From NCBI RefSeq assembly GCF_001644035.1, contig NZ_LUUG01000082.1:1-64000 (forward strand): a stretch of 64,000 nucleotides of DNA, read 5' to 3'. Positions 8,534 to 16,601 of this stretch are shown piece by piece. The position numbers and the translations under genes were made by a program. Within the stretch, counting starts at the first letter, position 1. Every line of letters begins with the position of its first letter. Below the pieces are notes generated by a model. The model was given only the letters and a program-made list of their open reading frames with translations, had not been told where the DNA came from and searched no databases. The stretch comes from Methylomonas methanica. GTDB taxonomy: Bacteria; Pseudomonadota; Gammaproteobacteria; Methylococcales; Methylomonadaceae.

Positions 8534-10291
8534 ATGGCTAATCAGATCTTCGACTACGAAGCGATAGTCATCGGTAGCGGCTTCGGTGGCTCCATCAGCT
8601 TTTGCCGACTGGCGCAAAAGTGGGGCTCCAAGGTGCTGTTACTAGAACGCGGTAGGCATTATCCGATGGGCTCTTTCGCCCGCTCACCCAAACAAATTGC
8701 CGACAGTTTCTGGAGTGTGGAAGGCGAGGCAGTGGACCGGCCACGCCACATTCAAAACAAAAACCTGCGCGGCCTGTTCGACGTCCGCAATTACAAGAAG
8801 ATGGATGCGGTCATTTCGGCGGGCCTGGGCGGTGGTTCACTGATTTACGCCAACGTCTTTCTGGAACCGCCCGAGCAGGTATTCGAGCAAGGCTGGCCGA
8901 CTGGTTTGGATAAAACCACTCTTGCCCCCTATTACCAAGTTACCAAACAAGTCTTGGGCGCCCGCCCGGTACCCTCCTGGCAAACCGACAACCGCCGAAA
9001 AATCGTCCGTACCGAACTTTTTCAAGAGTTTGCCGCTCAGGAAAACCGCACCAGTACCCTAGCCGACATTTGTGTTTTCTTTGGCAACGATTACAACTAC
9101 AAAGGCTCGGAGGCGCCACTGGCGATCGGTTTACAGGAAAAAAACCGCTACGGTGCCACGCAAACGTCCTGCACCTATTGCGGCGAATGCGATATCGGCT
9201 GTAACACCCACTCGAAAAATACGCTTGATCTGAACTACATTCATGCCGGCCAGCAAACCCACGGTGGCCAAGTGTTTACCGACTGCCAAGCCGAAAAAAT
9301 TATTCCCCTCAATCAGCAAGGCGATGACGACGCCTCGGCCAGCGGCGAATTTGGCTATCGGGTGGAATTTCAGAATTTTGCCTCGGGACAGTCGCAAAGC
9401 CTGAAAACCCGCCGCGTGGTGGTTTCGGCTGGCACCTTCGGCAGCAACGAACTATTGCTGCGCTGTCGTGACGTGCATCGCAGCCTGCCCAAACTGAGCG
9501 AACAATTGGGCCGCTGGTTCTCCGGCAACGGCGACTTTTTATCGTTTGCCATCGAAGGCAAAAAAGACGCCGACCCTAACTACGGGCCGGTGATCACCCA
9601 ATACACCGACTACAACTTATTCGACCGCTTCAATCGCAATCAGGCGTTTGTCTTGGAAGACGCTTCTTATCCGGCCTGGCTGGCTTGGTACATTGAAGGT
9701 TTGTTTCCGACCAGCACGCTGCGCAAATTGGTCAGAGCGCTGAAAGCCTTGCTGGCATGGCTGAAAAATTATTTCCGTAGCGGCGCCTGGAACGGCGTGT
9801 TGGGGTTTTCCTTGCATGAAATTTTAAAAGACGATTTATCTTCAAAATCCGTGGTGATGTTGTGTATGGGCCTGGATAACGGCGACGGCACGCTGACGCT
9901 CAATAAGTCCGACCGTATCGATCTGGATTGGCCGCAAGACACCAGCATGAGCTTGTATCAAGCCATTCTCGCCGCCGGCGAACGCTTCAAAAAATTTGTC
10001 AAATCCAACTGGTTTTTCCCGCTGCCGACCTGGGAGCTACCGATTCGCCACAACGTGACCGTGCACCCCTTGGGTGGCTGCATTCTGGCCGACTCGCCGG
10101 ACAAAGGCGTGGTCAGCGGCCATCCCGAGCAGCGCGGTCAAGTTTTTGGCTACCACGGCTTATATGTCGCTGATGGGGCGATCCTGCCGAGTGCGGTCGG
10201 CGCCAACCCGGTCGCGACCATTTCCGCAACCGCCGAATGGATTGCCGAAGGCATTACCGGCATCAAACCCGATGCCAGCCTGGGCGTATAA
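8534..10291 (+). CDS. GMC-family oxidoreductase (cholesterol oxidase-like)
   Basis: A 585-residue FAD-dependent oxidoreductase. The N-terminal dinucleotide-binding motif is VIGSGFGGS (about 12-20), followed by LLLERGRHYP. A Cys cluster, CTYCGECDIGC (around 213-223), is found in the cholesterol-oxidase-like branch of bacterial GMC proteins. The C-terminal catalytic region has HPLGGC and then the flavin-binding GLYVADGAILPSAVGANP. No signal peptide is visible. A very strong Shine-Dalgarno (GAGGAGGTG) precedes the ATG. It leads a three-gene unit with an alpha/beta hydrolase and a metallophosphoesterase. The substrate is probably a sterol-like or other alcohol lipid, by family only. Confidence 0.82.
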   Translation: MANQIFDYEAIVIGSGFGGSISFCRLAQKWGSKVLLLERGRHYPMGSFARSPKQIADSFWSVEGEAVDRPRHIQNKNLRGLFDVRNYKKMDAVISAGLGGGSLIYANVFLEPPEQVFEQGWPTGLDKTTLAPYYQVTKQVLGARPVPSWQTDNRRKIVRTELFQEFAAQENRTSTLADICVFFGNDYNYKGSEAPLAIGLQEKNRYGATQTSCTYCGECDIGCNTHSKNTLDLNYIHAGQQTHGGQVFTDCQAEKIIPLNQQGDDDASASGEFGYRVEFQNFASGQSQSLKTRRVVVSAGTFGSNELLLRCRDVHRSLPKLSEQLGRWFSGNGDFLSFAIEGKKDADPNYGPVITQYTDYNLFDRFNRNQAFVLEDASYPAWLAWYIEGLFPTSTLRKLVRALKALLAWLKNYFRSGAWNGVLGFSLHEILKDDLSSKSVVMLCMGLDNGDGTLTLNKSDRIDLDWPQDTSMSLYQAILAAGERFKKFVKSNWFFPLPTWELPIRHNVTVHPLGGCILADSPDKGVVSGHPEQRGQVFGYHGLYVADGAILPSAVGANPVATISATAEWIAEGITGIKPDASLGV

Positions 10292-10315
10292 ACCCCAATT
10301 CACAGGAATACTGAC

Positions 10316-12055
10316 ATGACAACTACCAACAAAACCTCTTTCGAGTTCACCGAAGAAATGAAAGGCTATCTCAGCCTGGGCCAAACCGCGTTCGAAGACG
10401 GCTATATGCAAGGCAAGGAAGACAACCATTACTTCATGTTTCATCTGACCATCCAAAGCGACGATCTGGATACGTTTTTGGAGTCCGACGCCCACCAATC
10501 GGCGGCCATCGGCTATGTGGAAGGTGATTTGATCGGCGGTCGCCGCAACGTCGACAAAGGCGTGTTCAATTTGTTCGTCGATAGCGCCGATGCCGACCGC
10601 AAACAAATGCTCTACCGGCTGTTTTTCACCGATGCCAATGGTCAGGCATTGACCTTGAGCGGCCGCAAGCAGATTCAAAACAACGTCGGTCCGGATTTGT
10701 GGGCCGACACCACCACTTTGTTCACTAACTTATTCAAAGGCCATGTGGAAGCGGATAAGGAAGCCAAAGCCAAGGTTTACGCGACCGGCTTGCTTTACAT
10801 TGAGGTGATGGACTTTGCTAAGCAGTTAACAACGATACGTGCGAGCGGTGACACCTTAAAAGACCGACTGCACGCGGTGGAACGCTTTGGTGGTTTCTTT
10901 TTAGGTGCGTTGTGGGAGGTTTACAAGCCATCCATGACACCGAAGATGGGCAGCTTTGAGCGGGAAATTCCGTTGTTTACCTTAGAAGGCGTCAAGAATG
11001 CGGAGGTCAGCACTCATCCCTTCACCACCGCCGACCGGCTGGGGCTGAGTTTATTGCGCTTCAAGCGCGCGACCAGCGATGATGTGGTGGTCTTGGTGCC
11101 TGGCCTGACTGCCGCCAGCGATATGTTCATCATGCCGGAGCATTACAATCTGACCAGCTATTTGCTGGACCACGGTTTCAGCGACGTCTGGACACTCGAC
11201 GGTCGCATCAGTAACCGCTATTCCTATAATCTGCATCGCCACAATTACAATGTCGACGATCTGGCGCTTTATGACATGCCGGCGGCCATCGCCACCGTGC
11301 GCGCGGCGGTCGGGCCGTCTGCCCGCATCCATGTCATCAGCCACTGCTTCGGCGCACTGGCGTTTACCATGGGCTTATTCGGCAAGGCGGTGACCGGTGT
11401 GCGCAGCCTGATCGCCAATGGTGTGGCGTTGACGCCGTGCGTGCCGCTGCCGGCCAAGATCAAGCTGTATCTGGGACCGTTGGCCGCCGATTATATTTTG
11501 GGCGTGGATTATCTAAACCCTTACTGGCGGCGTGAACCGGGTTGGGGGGCGGGTAAATTGCTGGCGACGGCGATTTCGGCTTTTCATAAAGAATGCGATT
11601 CGCCGGAATGCCATATGCTCAGTTTCATGTGGGGCTGGGGGTTTCCGGTGTTGTACAAACACGAAAATCTGCACGATGTGACGCATCGCCGTTGCGGCGA
11701 TTTGTTCGGCGGCTGTAGCGTCAATTACTACCGGCATGTGTTGAAAATGGTCAACGCCAATAACACCGCCGTGAAATATCAGCCCAACGAACCGCGTTAC
11801 CGGAGCTTGCCGGACAATTATTTCCAACATGCCGCCGAGATCGACACCCCGTGTCTGTTCGTCGCCGGCCAGGACAATGCCTTGTTCCGCAATTCCAATA
11901 TCGTCTGCCATCAACGTCTGGAACAAATCGTCCCCGGCCGCCACGAGCTCGCAGTGATTCCGGATTACGGGCATGCTGATGTGATCATGGGCAAGAATGC
12001 CGCTCAAGACATATTCCCACGCTTCGTGGAATTCCTGAATAAACACCGGAATTGA
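10316..12055 (+). CDS. Alpha/beta-hydrolase with N-terminal lipid-enzyme domain
   Basis: A 579-residue cytoplasmic protein starting 24 bases after the GMC gene. Residues 1-220 form a beta-rich domain of unknown function. Residues 240-575 form an alpha/beta-hydrolase fold. The nucleophile elbow reads HVISHCFGAL, so a Cys occupies the usual Ser position, as in dienelactone hydrolase and PHA synthase. A plausible acid is the Asp of FVAGQDNALF, and the plausible His is in VIPDYGHADV. Related hydrolases occur fused to GMC cholesterol-oxidase-like domains in other bacteria, so these two separate genes probably act on the same substrate. Ester or thioester hydrolysis or acyl transfer is possible. 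Confidence 0.72.
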   Translation: MTTTNKTSFEFTEEMKGYLSLGQTAFEDGYMQGKEDNHYFMFHLTIQSDDLDTFLESDAHQSAAIGYVEGDLIGGRRNVDKGVFNLFVDSADADRKQMLYRLFFTDANGQALTLSGRKQIQNNVGPDLWADTTTLFTNLFKGHVEADKEAKAKVYATGLLYIEVMDFAKQLTTIRASGDTLKDRLHAVERFGGFFLGALWEVYKPSMTPKMGSFEREIPLFTLEGVKNAEVSTHPFTTADRLGLSLLRFKRATSDDVVVLVPGLTAASDMFIMPEHYNLTSYLLDHGFSDVWTLDGRISNRYSYNLHRHNYNVDDLALYDMPAAIATVRAAVGPSARIHVISHCFGALAFTMGLFGKAVTGVRSLIANGVALTPCVPLPAKIKLYLGPLAADYILGVDYLNPYWRREPGWGAGKLLATAISAFHKECDSPECHMLSFMWGWGFPVLYKHENLHDVTHRRCGDLFGGCSVNYYRHVLKMVNANNTAVKYQPNEPRYRSLPDNYFQHAAEIDTPCLFVAGQDNALFRNSNIVCHQRLEQIVPGRHELAVIPDYGHADVIMGKNAAQDIFPRFVEFLNKHRN

Positions 12056-12066
12056 GGAGTGCAGCC

Positions 12067-13665
12067 ATGATCAGTACCCAAGAAGATTTACAACTGACGC
12101 TAACCACCTTGCAACCACCCCGGACAACGCCAAGCACCGGCCAAAACCGCCTGTGCGCCTGCATCAGCGACCTACATTTCACCGACGATACGGTCGGCAG
12201 CCAAAGCGCGGAAGAAACGGTGTGGCCGATTTTTTTCGATGAACTCACCACGGTTTGTAGCAAGCAAAACATCAACGAATTGACCTTGATTCTGGATGGC
12301 GACGTGGTGGACATGATTCGCAGCGCGGAATGGGCCATGGCCGGCGTCTACCCCTGGCAGCGGACGCATCCGGAGTTTAAACCCTGCCTGCGCCGGATCA
12401 TGACCAATATCGTAAAGCTGCATAGTCGCGCGCCAGCGCCAAACGACCCGGATGGTGCTTGCGGCTTTTTTCATCGTTTGCGGCAAACCGTAAAACTGTT
12501 ACAAGGCCAAGGGGTCAGCGTCGAGGTGTTGACCCTTTTGGGTAATCACGACAAGGAGATTTTCGCCGATCCAGACGTATTGAAAATGTATTACGAAGAA
12601 TGTGTCGGCCAGCCGGTTAGTCAGCTATCGGCAGCGTATCGCAGCTGGATTGGTAAGATGTATTTCGACGACGAGCAGCATTTCGTCGCCCCTGACAGCG
12701 TACCCTGGCTACCGTTTTATTGGGGCGATGCGGAGTTGCGGACCTTCATCACCCATGGCCACTGGCGCGACCGCGATAATTGCTTGAGCATTAGTGCCGC
12801 GGGCGGTCAACCCGGCTGGACTACGAAAGATGGCTGGCGCGCCCACGCTTGGCAGCGATTGAATTATCGGCCCTTTACCGAACCCTGTTTCGGCGACACG
12901 GTGGCGGCTGGCGCTTTATCGACCTTCATTTACCGCTGCCAGCTGGCGCTGGAAGCTTATCGGCGCAGCAAGAACGATCCGCAGTTGGATTTTAGTCGTA
13001 TCACTCGCATTCTGGCGGAACTGGATTTGTATCGGCCTACCTCAGCAGCGGTCAGCAGAATCTTGGACGAAACCCGGAATAAGTCCAGTGAGGAATTACG
13101 CGACATCATCGAATCAGAGTTGTATAAAGCCCTGAAGCTCTGGCTGAGAGAAGATTTTACGCTAGAGAGTTCGCCGTCCGGGCGCCGGTTTGGGTTAAAA
13201 GTGGCTAGGGCGTGGTTAATGCTAACCGACCGTTTAAATATGTTCCGGATTCAATTGCATTTGGTACGTTTCGTGTTGTTAATCGCGGATATGCTGGAAA
13301 AAATCCAGCCCGAGTCGGTTTACAGAGAAGACGGCGCCAGCTTTAAGAACCTGCAAACGTTTCCAACCTTTCAAGATGCATTTCTGGCTAAAGGTTTTCA
13401 TCTGCACGGCGAAGGCCACACGCATCTTCCGCTGGAAGCGGAAGCCGACATGGATTTCCCGCCCAACGGCTCGTATAACAACCTTACCTACGTTAACTTC
13501 GGCACCTGGCGCGATCAAGTCGTCGACAAGGAGAAGGGCGGTTATCGGCGGCGCGGTATTGGTCGCACTCTGTACGTGTTGAATCTGCAAAATCAACAGC
13601 CTCCGGAATATCGCTATTTCGTCAGAGACAATTTAAATTGGAGCGACAATATGGATCGTTTGTAG
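12067..13665 (+). CDS. Calcineurin-like metallophosphoesterase
   Basis: About 532 residues. All five metallophosphoesterase blocks are present: SDLHFTD (D-x-H), LDGDVVD (GDxxD), LGNHDKE (GNHD), THGHWRD and GEGHTHLPLE (GHxH). They define a two-metal phosphatase or phosphodiesterase site. The insert between blocks is large, so substrate selection probably differs from small UDP-sugar or cAMP enzymes. The ATG at 12067 has GAGGAG 8 bases upstream; this Shine-Dalgarno overlaps the stop of the hydrolase gene, so the genes are coupled. As third gene of the GMC-hydrolase unit it likely removes a phosphate from a shared, probably lipid, intermediate. Confidence 0.75.
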   Translation: MISTQEDLQLTLTTLQPPRTTPSTGQNRLCACISDLHFTDDTVGSQSAEETVWPIFFDELTTVCSKQNINELTLILDGDVVDMIRSAEWAMAGVYPWQRTHPEFKPCLRRIMTNIVKLHSRAPAPNDPDGACGFFHRLRQTVKLLQGQGVSVEVLTLLGNHDKEIFADPDVLKMYYEECVGQPVSQLSAAYRSWIGKMYFDDEQHFVAPDSVPWLPFYWGDAELRTFITHGHWRDRDNCLSISAAGGQPGWTTKDGWRAHAWQRLNYRPFTEPCFGDTVAAGALSTFIYRCQLALEAYRRSKNDPQLDFSRITRILAELDLYRPTSAAVSRILDETRNKSSEELRDIIESELYKALKLWLREDFTLESSPSGRRFGLKVARAWLMLTDRLNMFRIQLHLVRFVLLIADMLEKIQPESVYREDGASFKNLQTFPTFQDAFLAKGFHLHGEGHTHLPLEAEADMDFPPNGSYNNLTYVNFGTWRDQVVDKEKGGYRRRGIGRTLYVLNLQNQQPPEYRYFVRDNLNWSDNMDRL

Positions 13666-13730
13666 TTCTGGCGCAACGCCGCGGACGCCGGGTAAGACCA
13701 GGCGCTGCGGCATGTGTTAGAATCGGGCCA

Positions 13731-14315
13731 ATGCAGGAATTAGACACATTTAAGTTGATCGAGCGGATTAGCGCCTTACTCCGCTCGGAAGAGCGCAAAA
13801 AATACGCGGCAATCGGTTTGCAACCGGTACATGGTCAGGTGTTGGAATATCTGGCCAAGTGCAATAAATACAGCAACACCCATGCTGCGGTGGCCGAATA
13901 TCTGGGCTTGACCAAGGGTACGGTGTCGCAGACTATCCAGATTTTGGAGCGTAAACGCTATCTGGATAAGACCACCGATCTATTAGACGGCAGAGTAGTG
14001 CATCTAAGCCTGACAGATGCCGGCAAGCAGTTGATCGACGAGTTAAAACCGCTGGATATTTTCAAGCAGGCCGAATCCAAAGTCAGCCGTCAGGAGTTCG
14101 ATACCATAGGCCAAGCACTGCAAACCACGCTGGGCGTGCTGCAGAAAGTCAATGATTCCAAGAGTTTTGGTTTATGCCGTTCCTGTCATTATTTTTCGGT
14201 GGAACAGCATCACTATCAATGCGGTTTAACCGAACAACCCTTGGATCGCGAGGATACTGATAAAATATGTCGCGATCATTTACCCATTCCCAATTCATTC
14301 ATAGACCAAGAGTAG
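13731..14315 (+). CDS. MarR-like winged-helix regulator with Cys-rich tail
   Basis: About 194 residues. The central winged helix matches MarR proteins: helix-turn-helix AAVAEYLGLTKGTVSQTIQILERK followed by the wing DLLDGRVVHLSLTDAGK. The C-terminal 45 residues hold CRSCHYF, QCGL and KICRDH, a Cys/His-rich patch that could bind zinc or an iron-sulfur cluster and is not standard for MarR. The frame is open upstream to 13638, but the ATG at 13731 starts the conserved domain. It follows the metallophosphoesterase gene by 65 bases and may control that operon. The ubiK gene begins 5 bases after its stop. Confidence 0.72.
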   Translation: MQELDTFKLIERISALLRSEERKKYAAIGLQPVHGQVLEYLAKCNKYSNTHAAVAEYLGLTKGTVSQTIQILERKRYLDKTTDLLDGRVVHLSLTDAGKQLIDELKPLDIFKQAESKVSRQEFDTIGQALQTTLGVLQKVNDSKSFGLCRSCHYFSVEQHHYQCGLTEQPLDREDTDKICRDHLPIPNSFIDQE

Positions 14316-14320
14316 CCACC

Positions 14321-14572
14321 ATGTTTGATCCCAAAGCCATAGACAACCTTGCCGAGCGTATCGCCGGAGCCATTCCTCCCGGTTTGACCAACCTGAAGGA
14401 CGACGTCGAAAAAAATGTGCACGCCTTGCTGCAAAGCGGACTATCCAAATTGGATCTGGTCAGCCGCGAAGAATTTGAAGTGCAAAAAGCCGTATTGGCA
14501 AAAACCCGCGCCCGCTTGGAAGAGCTGGAAAAACGCGTCGCCGAACTGGAACAACGGATACCGCAAGCCTAA
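14321..14572 (+). CDS. ubiK: UbiK (YqiC/BMFP) ubiquinone biosynthesis accessory factor
   Basis: An 83-residue protein. It starts MFDPKAIDNLAERI, has a helical middle and ends in a heptad-patterned coiled coil (EELEKRVAELEQRI). Length and pattern match UbiK, which helps the aerobic Ubi complex bind lipids. The ATG at 14321 is the family start; a longer frame from 14267 overlaps the upstream gene and adds an atypical extension. It lies 5 bases after the MarR-like gene and 6 bases before the ComM-type gene, an arrangement (yqiC next to yifB) common in gammaproteobacteria. Confidence 0.85.
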   Translation: MFDPKAIDNLAERIAGAIPPGLTNLKDDVEKNVHALLQSGLSKLDLVSREEFEVQKAVLAKTRARLEELEKRVAELEQRIPQA

Positions 14573-14578
14573 AACACC

Positions 14579-16087
14579 ATGTCACTGGCCGTCGTTTACA
14601 GCCGGGGCCGCTCCGGCATAGACGCCCCGCAGGTGACGGTGGAAGTGCATGTCAGTAGCGGCTTGCCGGCGTTAAATATCGTCGGCTTGCCCGAGACAGC
14701 GGTTAAAGAAAGCAAAGACAGAGTGCGCGGCGCGATCATTAATTCGCACTTCGAATTTCCGTTTCAGCGCATTACTATCAACTTGGCACCCGCCGATTTA
14801 CCCAAGGAAGGTGGCCGTTTCGACTTGGCGATTGCCTTGGGCATCCTGGCCGCATCCGGGCAAATCCCCAAGGATGTATTGCATGAATACGAATGCATAG
14901 GCGAGCTGTCGCTAGGAGGCGAGTTACGACCTATCCCCGGCGCGCTGCCGGTGGCGATTCATTGTCGCAATGCTTTTAGGCAACTGATTCTGCCAGCTGG
15001 TTGTGCAGCGGAGGCCTCGTTAATCAAGGATGCGCAATTACTGCCGGCTAGAACGCTGCTGGAAGTCTGCGCCCATCTAGCGGGCCGGCAAGCCATTGCG
15101 CCACCGGCAATCGAGCTAGGCTTCGAACAAGCGGTTTACACTGTCGACTTTGCCGATGTGCATGGCCAATTTCACGTCAAGCGGGCAATGGAGATTGCCG
15201 CCGCCGGGAAACACAATTTATTGATGCTGGGCCCGCCCGGCACCGGCAAGTCGATGCTGGCGGCACGCTTGCCGACCATTTTGCCGGAACTCAGCGAACA
15301 GCAAGCGCAAGAAACTGCCGCACTGGCCTCGATCAGCGACCATGGCCTGGACGTCAGCCGTTGGCGGCAACCTCCGTACAGAGCGCCACATCATACCGCC
15401 TCAGCTGCGGCGTTGGTTGGTGGCGGCAGCAACCCCAAACCCGGCGAAATATCCTTGTCGCACAACGGCGCGTTATTTTTAGACGAACTGCCGGAGTTTG
15501 ATCGAAAAGTCCTAGAAGTACTGCGTGAACCCCTGGAAACCGGCCATATCACGATTTCCCGCGCCAACCGCCAAGCCGATTTTCCCGCCAGCTTTCAATT
15601 GATCGCAGCGATGAACCCTTGCCCATGTGGCTACCTGGGCGATGCTTCCGGCCGCTGCCGTTGCACTTCCGAACAAGTGGCCCGCTATCGCGCCCGAGTT
15701 TCCGGGCCGTTGCTGGACAGAATCGACATGCATATGGAAGTGCCGCGCGTCGCACTGGATGTATTGCGCAAAGGCTCGGCAGCTGGCGAAGAAACCAGTG
15801 AGACCATTCGCCAACGTGTCGTCGCAGCCCGAGAAATTGCTTACCAGCGCCAAGGCAAAGCCAATGCCGCATTGAGCGCTGCCGAGGTGAAAACCATCTG
15901 CACCCTGTCCGAAGCTGGCCACCAGCTCCTTGAACAAGCGCTGGAGAAATTTGGCCTGTCACACCGGGCTTACCACCGGATTTTAAAACTGGCGCGGACT
16001 ATCGCCGATCTGGCAAATTCGCCGACTATTGAAATCTCTCATCTCAGCGAAGCAATAGGCTATCGCAAGCTGGACAGGACTCGCTAG
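14579..16087 (+). CDS. comM: YifB/ComM-family Mg-chelatase-like AAA+ ATPase
   Basis: A 502-residue protein. The N-terminal domain (1-170) resembles the Lon protease fold, as in all YifB proteins. The AAA+ core has Walker A GPPGTGKSML, Walker B ALFLDELPEF and a zinc-finger-like loop (NPCPCGYLG, then CRCTSEQ). The C-terminal helical domain carries HRAYHRILKLARTIADL. ComM is a helicase that promotes branch migration during natural transformation in gammaproteobacteria, so this hints at DNA uptake ability. Full length, no defects seen. Confidence 0.88.
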   Translation: MSLAVVYSRGRSGIDAPQVTVEVHVSSGLPALNIVGLPETAVKESKDRVRGAIINSHFEFPFQRITINLAPADLPKEGGRFDLAIALGILAASGQIPKDVLHEYECIGELSLGGELRPIPGALPVAIHCRNAFRQLILPAGCAAEASLIKDAQLLPARTLLEVCAHLAGRQAIAPPAIELGFEQAVYTVDFADVHGQFHVKRAMEIAAAGKHNLLMLGPPGTGKSMLAARLPTILPELSEQQAQETAALASISDHGLDVSRWRQPPYRAPHHTASAAALVGGGSNPKPGEISLSHNGALFLDELPEFDRKVLEVLREPLETGHITISRANRQADFPASFQLIAAMNPCPCGYLGDASGRCRCTSEQVARYRARVSGPLLDRIDMHMEVPRVALDVLRKGSAAGEETSETIRQRVVAAREIAYQRQGKANAALSAAEVKTICTLSEAGHQLLEQALEKFGLSHRAYHRILKLARTIADLANSPTIEISHLSEAIGYRKLDRTR

Positions 16088-16095
16088 GCTTAACA

Positions 16096-16420
16096 GTGTT
16101 TCGCTGTTGCGACGGCTGAATTTAATGTCGGGTCTCGGCCCGACAGCCGAGATACTTTCTTTTGCTCCGCCAAAAGAAGGTACCCAAAGACAAATCCGCC
16201 GGGAGCGGATTTGGACGCCACAGGCGCACGAAGTGCGAGTGCTTGGATGGCACGAGTCAGCATGCGGCCCGGATGCCGCTTATTCCCTGTGCTCCTCGCT
16301 TTTGAACAGGGTTGCCGAAAGGGGCTTCCTGCCCCTTCGTCAACGCGATGCATCCATGCGGCCCCCCTACGGGCTGATCCGTTCAAAAGCTCCGGTGCTC
16401 GGCGCGGCATACGGGAGAAA
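16096..16420. repeat. Left arm of a long inverted repeat flanking the OLD nuclease gene
   Basis: This stretch matches, in reverse complement, the copy at 18382-18636 over about 255 bp with few differences. Compared with that copy it carries about 75 extra bases (around 16190-16264) that include a perfect 9-bp hairpin (16191-16199 with 16205-16213). Another internal hairpin (TACTTTCTTTTG paired with CAAAAGAAGGTA, one mismatch) surrounds CTCCGC. Short frames here encode a repeated peptide (MPRRAPELLNGSARRGAAW), which I treat as repeat sequence rather than a gene. Confidence 0.8.
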
Positions 16421-16601
16421 CCCTCGTGCGATTAGGAAGTGGTTTAGGAATGAGAAACAAAGGTGCAATAGCGCCAGCCTATTGCACCAATTCCAACATA
16501 TGTTTGCAACTTATCGGGTTTGGCCAACCTCATGGTTTCCGCTGCATCTCGCTCCAGCTAATTGCTAGAATCTCCTATTTAATGCCTGCCTAATCAAATA
16601 T

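Noticed and set aside
13638-13730. Longer N-terminus for the MarR-like protein
   Set aside because: The added 31 residues are Arg-rich, overlap the upstream gene and have no family match; the ATG at 13731 begins the conserved domain.
16090-16410. Short minus-strand frame in the left inverted repeat, and its plus-strand partner at 18357-18644
   Set aside because: Both encode the same low-complexity peptide from the repeat itself, without a Shine-Dalgarno or conserved domain. I treat them as repeat sequence.
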